This document shows, piece by piece, positions 1 to 4,859 of a stretch of DNA of 6,725 nucleotides (within the stretch, counting starts at the first letter, position 1; each line of letters opens with the position of its first letter). The DNA lies in assembly GCA_934630445.1 (NCBI GenBank), contig CAKTWY010000138.1, positions 1 through 6,725 of the forward strand, read 5' to 3'. Made by a program: the position numbers and the translations under genes. This DNA comes from an uncultured Eubacteriales bacterium. GTDB taxonomy: Bacteria > Bacillota > Clostridia > Oscillospirales > Butyricicoccaceae. The notes under the pieces were generated by a model, which had not been told where the DNA came from, searched no databases, and saw only the letters and a program-made list of their open reading frames with translations.

Positions 1-759
1 TCCCGCACGGGCGCGATGGAGAAGGTCTATGACTTCCCCCTCATGGCCGATTCCGGCGCGGCGCGCGGCTATCGCGTGCCGCAGGAGGAGAATGCGCGCA
101 TCCAGAGCGCGCTCGCGGCCCTCGGCGAGCAGGAGCTGTTTGAGAAGAAGTACAACGCGCCCGGCCGCGCGCCGTTTGTCTATGCCATGGGCGACGGCAA
201 CCATTCCCTCGCGACTGCGAAGGCGTGCTTTGAAAAGCTGAAGGAAACCCTGCCCGAGGTGGAGTGGAAGGTCCATCCCGCGCGCTGGGCGCTGTGCGAG
301 ATCGTCAACGTCCACGACGAGGCGCTCCAGTTCGAGCCGATCCACCGCGTGGTATTCGATGTCGATCCGCAGCATTTCCTCGCTATGGCTGACGCGTATT
401 TCACGCTGACGGAAGACGCGTCCGCGCAGACGTTTTCCTGGATCGCAGACGGGAAGGAGGGGGAGATGCATATCGACAACCCGCCCTCGCACCTGGCCGT
501 GGGCTCAGTGCAGATGTTTATCGACGATTATATCAAAAAGCACGGCGGGCGCGTGGACTATATCCACGGAGACGACGTCGTGCGCAGGCTCGCCGCCGCC
601 CCGCGCACGGTCGGCATCCTCCTGCCGGAGATGAAAAAGAGCGAGCTTTTCGAGACGGTCGTATTCGACGGCGTCCTCCCGCGCAAGACCTTCTCCATGG
701 GGCACGCGGAGGACAAGCGGTTTTATCTCGAATGCCGCGCGATCCAGACGGCAAAATGA
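1..759 (+). CDS. DUF1015 family protein, C-terminal part (5' end outside window)
   Basis: The reading frame is open to the left edge, so the N-terminal part is missing: 252 residues are present, against roughly 400 or more for the family. The first ATG in the window (position 16) lies in the middle of the protein and is not the true start. Recognition rests on the family signature GDGNHSLATAK (about residues 64-74 of the fragment), followed by an HPARWALCEIVNVHDEAL segment and FEPIHRVVF, all typical of DUF1015 (Pfam PF06245). No signal peptide or membrane segment is visible, so it is probably cytoplasmic. The family has been linked to archaeal SerK free-serine kinases, and in Clostridia it often sits after serC/serA. 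That suggests serine metabolism, but the upstream neighbours cannot be seen and the function here is inference. The small membrane protein gene starts 18 bases after its TGA, so the two are probably co-transcribed. Confidence 0.88.
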   Translation, partial: SRTGAMEKVYDFPLMADSGAARGYRVPQEENARIQSALAALGEQELFEKKYNAPGRAPFVYAMGDGNHSLATAKACFEKLKETLPEVEWKVHPARWALCEIVNVHDEALQFEPIHRVVFDVDPQHFLAMADAYFTLTEDASAQTFSWIADGKEGEMHIDNPPSHLAVGSVQMFIDDYIKKHGGRVDYIHGDDVVRRLAAAPRTVGILLPEMKKSELFETVVFDGVLPRKTFSMGHAEDKRFYLECRAIQTAK

Positions 760-777
760 GCAAAGGGGGCTGGAAGA

Positions 778-975
778 ATGAAATTACTTGAACAGCGCGG
801 CGTCATTGCCGGGTTTGCGTTTCTTCTTTTCGGCATCCTGCTCGGCACGCTGCGTGCAGAAAACTACGCGCTGTTTTCCGGCGGGATGGGGCTGCTGCTC
901 ATCGTGCTCAGATGCCTGCCGCCCAATCTGTTCGGCGACATCCATTCCGAAGACTCTGAAGACAAGGAGCAGTAA
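778..975 (+). CDS. Small two-helix membrane protein, unknown function
   Basis: This 65-residue protein has two predicted hydrophobic helices, about residues 8-25 (GVIAGFAFLLFGILLGTL) and 29-46 (NYALFSGGMGLLLIVLRCL), separated by a short charged turn (RAE). The tail is acidic and hydrophilic (IHSEDSEDKEQ). The ATG at 778 has a purine-rich ribosome binding site, AAAGGGGG at 762-769, with an 8-base spacer. The gene lies 18 bases after the DUF1015 stop and 2 bases before the acetyltransferase ATG, so it is embedded in an operon, which supports it being real despite its size. I do not recognise a named family. Its length and layout resemble the many small inner-membrane proteins of unknown role in Bacillota. 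No catalytic motif is visible. Confidence 0.75.
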   Translation: MKLLEQRGVIAGFAFLLFGILLGTLRAENYALFSGGMGLLLIVLRCLPPNLFGDIHSEDSEDKEQ

Positions 976-977
976 CC

Positions 978-1478
978 ATGCGCATTACATTTGAAGCGGT
1001 CCGCACGCCGGAGCAGAGCGAGGCGCTCGCCGCCATCGCGGACGAGGTGTGGCACGAGCATTTTGCCTCCATCCTCTCGCCGGAGCAGATCGATTATATG
1101 GTGGAGCGCTTCCAGTCCGTTCCGGCGCTGACCGATCAGCTGCAAAACCAGGGGTATCGCTATTTCTTCCTTACGCTGGGCGGCGTGCGCATCGGCTATA
1201 CCGGCGTGCGGCCGGACGGCGAGGGCAAGCTCTTTTTGAGCAAGCTGTATATCCTCAAACCATACCGTGGCCAGGGATACGCGAGCGAGGCGTTCGCGTT
1301 TCTGGAGCGGCTGTGCGCCGAGGAGGGCCTTTCAGCCATCTGGCTGACGGTGAACCGCTTCAACACCAATACGATCGCCGTTTATGAGAAAAAGGGCTTT
1401 GTGACCGTCCGCACACAGGTCGCCGATATCGGCAGCGGTTTTGTTATGGACGATTATATTATGGAAAAAACGCTCTGA
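978..1478 (+). CDS. GNAT family N-acetyltransferase
   Basis: This complete 166-residue protein has the usual length of a single-domain GNAT enzyme, which transfers an acetyl group from acetyl-CoA to an amine. The acetyl-CoA pyrophosphate-binding motif A is clear: LSKLYILKPYRGQGYA, with the R/Q-x-x-G-x-A loop at R97-G98-Q99-G100-Y101-A102. It is followed by the motif B region LTVNRFNTNTIAVYEKKGF (about 123-141), with the asparagine and the tyrosine (Y136) that commonly serve cofactor binding and general acid chemistry. The N-terminal stretch WHEHFASILSPEQIDYMVERFQS is a pattern I associate with a common Clostridia GNAT subgroup. The start is supported by AAGGAG at 964-969 with an 8-base spacer. 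It is the third gene of the plus-strand operon and is followed by a terminator hairpin. The substrate cannot be read from the sequence. Confidence 0.9.
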   Translation: MRITFEAVRTPEQSEALAAIADEVWHEHFASILSPEQIDYMVERFQSVPALTDQLQNQGYRYFFLTLGGVRIGYTGVRPDGEGKLFLSKLYILKPYRGQGYASEAFAFLERLCAEEGLSAIWLTVNRFNTNTIAVYEKKGFVTVRTQVADIGSGFVMDDYIMEKTL

Positions 1479-1512
1479 GCACTGCGTGCCGGGGCAGGCG
1501 GAACGAGGAACA

Positions 1513-1620
1513 GGAAATGCCGCTTCCCATCTGAAAGAGAAAAACGGAGCCGGAGGGCCGTGTTATTCCGACGCGGCCCTCCGGCGAAGCATTTTCATTT
1601 TTCAGTTGGGAGGCATTTTT
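1513..1620 (+). promoter_or_regulatory. Leader of the MFS gene with a stem that would sequester its Shine-Dalgarno
   Basis: Bases 1515-1521 (AAATGCC), 1525-1529 (TCCCA) and 1531-1536 (CTGAAA) are complementary to 1612-1618 (GGCATTT), 1607-1611 (TGGGA) and 1600-1605 (TTTCAG). Together they give about 18 base pairs, broken by one T/T mismatch and a 3-base bulge (1522-1524). The stem encloses the 1549-1585 terminator hairpin and buries the whole GGGAGG ribosome binding site (1608-1613) of the gene starting at 1621. RNA reading through from the GNAT gene would therefore have this site masked. The pairing is seen directly; a regulatory role is inference. No convincing -35/-10 pair for the MFS gene was found. 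Confidence 0.5.
1549..1602 (+). terminator. Intrinsic terminator after the GNAT gene (also lies in the leader of the MFS gene)
   Basis: A perfect 12-bp stem, GCCGGAGGGCCG (1549-1560) with CGGCCCTCCGGC (1574-1585), encloses a 13-base loop. It is followed by T-rich sequence, GCATTTTCATTTTTC, reaching 1603. This fits Rho-independent termination of the DUF1015/membrane protein/GNAT transcript. The T-tract is interrupted, so some read-through is plausible, and the next gene's Shine-Dalgarno begins only 23 bases after the stem. Confidence 0.8.
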
Positions 1621-2817
1621 TTGTACAAAAACAGGCGGAATATCTGTTTGTTATACGGCGCCACGCTTTTGCAGGGCATGGTGTTCTATGCCCCGGTGGC
1701 AACGCTCTACCGCCAGGCGCACGGCGTATCTGTCTTTCAGATCACGCTGATCGAGAGCGTTTCGCTCGCGCTCATGCTGCTTCTTGAAGTTCCGTGGGGC
1801 GCGGCGGCGGACCGCATCGGTTACCGGCGCACGCTGCTCCTGGCCAATGCGCTGTATCTTCTTTCAAAGCTGATTTTCTGGCGGGCGGACGGCTTCGGCA
1901 TGTTTTTGCTGGAGCGCGTCGTCCTCGCCGCGTCGCTCGCAGGCGTTTCCGGCTGCGATGCGGCGCTCCTGTGGCGCTCCGCCGGAGGGCGGAACGGCGC
2001 GCGCGTCTTCGGCCGGTACGACGCGATGATGACGATCGGCCTGCTTGCCGCGTCTACCGCCTTTTCCTTTTTCTGGGCGGAGGAGTACGCGGCCGCCGCG
2101 CGCGCGACCGGCGTCAGCGCCGCCGGCGCGCTGCTGCTCACAGGCTTCCTTGCCGATGTGCCCGAAAGCGGGGAAGAGGAAGAACAGCGCGATGCGCGTG
2201 CCTCCGCGCGCGAGACTTTTTCCGCGCTGCGGCGTATGGCGCAGGACCGGCGCTTTCTCAGTTTCCTGATCGGATCGGCGCTGCTTGCGGAGACGAACCA
2301 GACCGTGACCGTCTTTCTGAGTCAGCTTCAGTATGTGAAAAGCGGCATTCCTGTCCAAAGCATGGGCTGCCTGTATACCGCCCTGACGCTGGCGGGCATT
2401 TTCGGCGCGTGGGCCTCGGCGCGCTGCGCCGCGCATCTTGGCACGGCGCGGCTGGGGAAAGCGCTCTTTTTTACGGCCGGGGCGGCGTGCGCGCTCATGG
2501 CGGCGTTTGCCCGGCCTGTGCTCTCGGCGGCGTGCATCCTGATCTTGCGCCTCTGCGCGGCGATGTTCGCGCCCGCCGCGATGGAGGTCAAGAACGCTGC
2601 CGTTCAGGGGAGCGCGCGCGCCACGGCGCTTTCGGTCTTTTCGATGGCGGCGAACGCCGTCGCCATCGTCACCAACCTTGCCTTCGGCCGCCTTTCCGAC
2701 CGGGGCGTGGCGTACGCCATGGCCTTCGGCGCGCTGTTGTGCGCGGCGGGCGGTATGATGACGCGCGGGCAGCTGGCGCGCGCGAACGCTCCCGGCGGAA
2801 GATCCGTCCGCGGATGA
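1621..2817 (+). CDS. MFS transporter, drug-exporter type (TTG start)
   Basis: This is an integral membrane permease of 398 residues, the usual length for a 12-helix major facilitator. Motif A is present in the loop after helix 2 (G60-AAADRIGYRR, residues 60-70), with a degenerate copy in the second half (FGRLSDRG, about 355-362). A charged central loop (about 180-212, rich in E and R) separates the two six-helix halves. The start chosen is TTG at 1621, preceded by a perfect GGGAGG (1608-1613) at a 7-base spacing. It yields a short basic N-terminus (YKNRR) leading straight into helix 1. The frame is open further upstream, to 1441, but that would run through the GNAT end and the terminator hairpin. 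The sequence resembles Clostridia transporters annotated as drug or unknown-substrate exporters; the substrate is not identifiable. The C-terminal tail (RANAPGGRSVRG) is unremarkable. Confidence 0.87.
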   Translation: MYKNRRNICLLYGATLLQGMVFYAPVATLYRQAHGVSVFQITLIESVSLALMLLLEVPWGAAADRIGYRRTLLLANALYLLSKLIFWRADGFGMFLLERVVLAASLAGVSGCDAALLWRSAGGRNGARVFGRYDAMMTIGLLAASTAFSFFWAEEYAAAARATGVSAAGALLLTGFLADVPESGEEEEQRDARASARETFSALRRMAQDRRFLSFLIGSALLAETNQTVTVFLSQLQYVKSGIPVQSMGCLYTALTLAGIFGAWASARCAAHLGTARLGKALFFTAGAACALMAAFARPVLSAACILILRLCAAMFAPAAMEVKNAAVQGSARATALSVFSMAANAVAIVTNLAFGRLSDRGVAYAMAFGALLCAAGGMMTRGQLARANAPGGRSVRG

Positions 2818-2842
2818 AAGCGGTTTTGACCGCAGAGAAATC

Positions 2843-2888
2843 AAAAAGCAAAGCCCGGAGGCCGCATGTGCGGCCCTCCGGGCTTTGC
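2843..2888 (-). terminator. Intrinsic terminator of the scaffold/GGGtGRT operon
   Basis: An 18-bp stem, with arms 2848-2865 and 2870-2888 and a single bulged C, closes on a 4-base loop (2866-2869). Read on the minus strand, the stem is followed immediately by TTTTT (complement of 2843-2847) and then GATTTC, the classic terminator layout. It lies 44 bases past the stop of the GGGtGRT gene. It may also slow plus-strand transcription from the MFS gene, because the stem is symmetric, but there is no good T-tail on that strand. Confidence 0.82.
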
Positions 2889-2894
2889 TGTATA

Positions 2895-2938
2895 CCGCCG
2901 GGCAGAAAAGCTGCCGGTGGAAATCAATTTCTTTATTT
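2895..2938 (+). terminator. Possible plus-strand terminator hairpin after the MFS gene
   Basis: Bases 2895-2905 pair with 2911-2920 (about 10 bp including one G-T pair, with one bulged G) around a 5-base AAAAG loop. The downstream plus-strand sequence AATCAATTTCTTTATTTC is T-rich but does not start directly at the stem. It lies 78 bases past the MFS stop, next to the minus-strand terminator, so the two hairpins could separate the convergent transcripts. The weak T-tract keeps confidence low. Confidence 0.4.
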
Positions 2939-3931
2939 CAGCGCCGTCTCGACCGCGACCGCGCAGGCCACCGTTGCGCCGACCATGGGGTTGTTGCCCA
3001 TGCCGATGAGGCCCATCATCTCCACGTGCGCCGGCACGGAGGAGGAACCGGCGAACTGCGCGTCGCCGTGCATGCGGCCCATCGAGTCCGTCAGACCGTA
3101 GGAAGCCGGGCCCGCCGCCATGTTGTCCGGATGCAGCGTGCGGCCCGTGCCGCCGCCGGACGCCACGGAGAAGTACTTCACGCCGTTTTCATAGCTCCAC
3201 TTCTTGTACGTGCCCGCGACCAGGTGCTGGAAGCGCGTCGGGTTCGTGGAGTTGCCGGTGATGGAAACGTCGACCTTCTCGTGCTTCATGATCGCCACGC
3301 CTTCGAGAACGTCGTTGGCGCCGTACACCTTGACCTTCGAGCGTTCGCCCGTGGAGAAGGGAACCGTGCGCACGATGCTCAGCTCGTCCGTCTCAAAGTT
3401 GTAGTCGGTTTCGACATAGGTAAAGCCATTGATGCGCGAGATGATGTAAGCCGCGTCCTTGCCCAGGCCGTTTAAGATGATGCGCAGGGGCTCTTTTCTC
3501 GCGCGGTCGGCGTTGCGCGCAATGCCGATGGCGCCTTCCGCCGCGGCGAACGACTCGTGTCCGGCGAGGAAGCAGAAGCACTTCGTCTCGTCGCGCAGAA
3601 GCATCGCGCCCAGGTTACCGTGGCCGAGGCCGACCTTGCGCTGCTCGGCGACGGAGCCGGGCACGCAGAACGCCTGCAGGCCCTCGCCGATCGCTTCGGA
3701 CGCGTCGGCCGCCTTCACGCAGTTTTTCTTCAGCGCGATCGCGGTGCCGAGGGTGTAGGCCCAGACGGCGTTTTCAAACGCGATGGGCTGCACGCCCTTG
3801 ACAATCGCTTCCACGTCGATGCCCTTGTCCTTGCAGAGGTTTCTTGCAGCCTCGAGCGACTCGAAGCCGTATTCCTTCAGACATGCCTCGATCTTGGGCA
3901 TTCTTCTTTCTTTGCCTTCAAACTGTGCCAT
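2933..3931 (-). CDS. GGGtGRT family protein, function unknown
   Basis: This complete 332-residue protein carries the signature GGGTGRT at residues 259-265, in the context SVASGGGTGRTLHPDNMAA, which names the Pfam family GGGtGRT (PF14057). Other strongly conserved-looking blocks are GVQPIAFENAVWAYTLGTAIALK (46-68), GHGNLGAMLL (103-112), CFCFLAGHESFAAAEG (118-133, with a C-x-C), SITGNSTNPTRFQH (223-236) and MGLIGMGNNPMVGATVA (306-322). Cysteines are at 17, 33, 71, 89, 118, 120 and 323. No signal peptide or membrane span is evident; the glycine-rich stretches suggest a soluble protein that might bind a nucleotide or phosphate, which is inference. The start at 3931 has AGGGAGGAT at 3949-3941. The gene follows the NifU-like gene by 23 bases and is the last gene before the terminator. 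The pairing suggests a shared Fe-S-related task, but I know of no demonstrated activity for this family. Confidence 0.93.
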   Translation of the reverse strand: MAQFEGKERRMPKIEACLKEYGFESLEAARNLCKDKGIDVEAIVKGVQPIAFENAVWAYTLGTAIALKKNCVKAADASEAIGEGLQAFCVPGSVAEQRKVGLGHGNLGAMLLRDETKCFCFLAGHESFAAAEGAIGIARNADRARKEPLRIILNGLGKDAAYIISRINGFTYVETDYNFETDELSIVRTVPFSTGERSKVKVYGANDVLEGVAIMKHEKVDVSITGNSTNPTRFQHLVAGTYKKWSYENGVKYFSVASGGGTGRTLHPDNMAAGPASYGLTDSMGRMHGDAQFAGSSSVPAHVEMMGLIGMGNNPMVGATVACAVAVETALK

Positions 3932-3954
3932 AACGGTAGAATCCTCCCTTTCCC

Positions 3955-4647
3955 TTATTCTTTGCGCGGGTCGATGTACTTCGGCGCATCGGCATACCGG
4001 CCGTACGTGCCGATGTTCTTCTCATACGCCTCTTTCGGGTCCATGCCGTTACGGATGTCCTCGAACATTTTGCCGACTTTAACAAACTTGTAGCCGATCG
4101 CTTCGTTGTTTTCGTCCACCGCCACGGAGAGGATGTAGCCCTCCGCCAGCTCGAGATAACGCACGCCCTTCAAATTCGTCGAGAAGATCGTGCCCACCTG
4201 CGAGCGCAGGCCCTTGCCGAGGTCCTCGAGCGAAGCGCCGATGGGCAGACCGCCCTCGGAGAAGGCCGTCTGGCTCCTGCCGTAGGCAAGCTGCTTGAAG
4301 ATCTCGCGCATCGCGACGTTGATCGCATCGCACACGAGGTCGGTGTTGAGCGCTTCGAGCAGCGTTTTGCCCGTGAGGATCTCGCCGGCCATCGCGGCCG
4401 AATGCGTCATGCCCGAGCAGCCGAGCGTCTCGACGAGCGCCTCCTCAATAATGCCGTTTTTGACGTTCAGCGTCAGCTTGCACGCGCCCTGCTGCGGCGC
4501 GCACCAGCCGATGCCGTGGCTCAGACCGGAGATGTCCGAGATCTGATAGGCCTTGACCCATTTGCCCTCTTCGGGGATCGGCGCGGGTCCATGCTTCGGC
4601 CCTTTTGCAAGGGGGCACATGTTCTCAACTTCGTGCGAATAGTTCAT
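3955..4647 (-). CDS. NifU/IscU-like iron-sulfur cluster assembly scaffold homologue
   Basis: This complete 230-residue protein contains a NifU N-terminal-type domain at about residues 40-120. The ligand-loop region GWCAPQQGACKLTLNV (47-62) matches the IscU stretch around its first ligand cysteine. TLGCSGMTHSAAMAGEILTGKTLLEAL (74-100) matches the second, with the following GKTL helix. Cysteines are at 11, 49, 56, 77 and 106; C56 and C77 line up with E. coli IscU C37 and C63. The third ligand cysteine of IscU has no clear counterpart: C106 lies in NTDLVCDAI, a different local context. A roughly 110-residue C-terminal extension (120-230), ending GTYGRYADAPKYIDP, has no IscU equivalent. The ATG at 4647 has GGAAGGAG at 4666-4659. 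The gene is first in a two-gene operon with the GGGtGRT gene, behind a good promoter. It is probably cytoplasmic. It could be a dedicated partner of the GGGtGRT protein rather than a general Fe-S scaffold. Confidence 0.88.
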   Translation of the reverse strand: MNYSHEVENMCPLAKGPKHGPAPIPEEGKWVKAYQISDISGLSHGIGWCAPQQGACKLTLNVKNGIIEEALVETLGCSGMTHSAAMAGEILTGKTLLEALNTDLVCDAINVAMREIFKQLAYGRSQTAFSEGGLPIGASLEDLGKGLRSQVGTIFSTNLKGVRYLELAEGYILSVAVDENNEAIGYKFVKVGKMFEDIRNGMDPKEAYEKNIGTYGRYADAPKYIDPRKE

Positions 4648-4680
4648 ACACTAACGACTCCTTCCAGAAAAGATGATCTT

Positions 4681-4705
4681 GGCAGCTATTCGTATAAGAG
4701 CCGCC
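4681..4705 (-). other. Small hairpin in the 5' leader of the scaffold/GGGtGRT operon
   Basis: On the minus strand GGCGGCT (4705-4699) can pair with AGCTGCC (4687-4681), giving 7 bp with one G-U and an 11-base loop. It falls within the predicted leader of about 75 bases, between the promoter and the ribosome binding site. It has no T-tail, so it is not a terminator. It may affect RNA stability, or it may be chance. Confidence 0.3.
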
Positions 4706-4727
4706 GCGATGATTTGCATACGCCTTT

Positions 4728-4756
4728 ATCATAACGGTTTTTCGGCGGTTAGACAA
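4728..4756 (-). promoter_or_regulatory. Sigma-70/SigA-type promoter of the scaffold/GGGtGRT operon
   Basis: On the minus strand TTGTCT (4756-4751) is followed by a 17-base spacer and TATGAT (4733-4728). The -10 differs from TATAAT at one position and the -35 keeps the TTG core, at ideal spacing. Transcription would start near 4721, leaving a leader of about 75 bases before the ATG at 4647. The element sits in the 212-base gap after the terminator of the upstream permease gene, exactly where an operon promoter is expected. No obvious operator repeat overlaps it. Confidence 0.72.
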
Positions 4757-4778
4757 GCGGCAAAATGACAAAAGTCGC

Positions 4779-4819
4779 AAAAAAACCCAAAAAAATCCCG
4801 GCATGCGCACGCATGCCGG
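4779..4819 (-). terminator. Intrinsic terminator after the FucP-like MFS gene
   Basis: CCGGCATGCG (4798-4807) and CGCATGCCGG (4810-4819) form a perfect 10-bp stem; in practice the loop would be four bases, closing a 9-bp stem. On the minus strand it is followed by GGGA and then two runs of seven T separated by GGG (complement of 4789-4795 and 4779-4785). It begins about 40 bases past the stop of the permease gene and separates it from the downstream promoter. Confidence 0.88.
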
Positions 4820-4859
4820 AACGGAAGAGCTTGCCGTTGGCAATCCGCCGCATTCAGCG

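Noticed and set aside
16..759. Reading the DUF1015 gene as complete from the ATG at 16
   Set aside because: The frame continues to the window edge, and the protein would lack the N-terminal half of the family.
1441..1470. AT-rich stretch with TATATT/TATTAT that might be a -10 for the MFS gene
   Set aside because: It encodes the conserved-looking GNAT C-terminus and there is no -35-like hexamer at 16-18 bases upstream.
1441..1620. N-terminal extension of the MFS protein from an upstream TTG at 1441
   Set aside because: It overlaps the GNAT end and would translate the terminator hairpin. The extra 60 residues do not look like MFS sequence, and TTG 1621 has a perfect ribosome binding site.
1864..2844. 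Long antisense open frame of 326 codons opposite the MFS gene
   Set aside because: Low-complexity R/A/H composition, typical of the shadow of a high-GC coding strand; no ribosome binding site or domain seen.
1794..3101. Long plus-strand open frame of 435 codons overlapping the MFS gene
   Set aside because: It is arginine- and alanine-rich out-of-frame translation of a GC-rich gene, runs through two hairpins and has no family resemblance.
2885..3475. Plus-strand open frame of 196 codons opposite the GGGtGRT gene
   Set aside because: Shadow of a confidently identified gene; valine/arginine/histidine-rich with no motif, and it starts within the terminator region.
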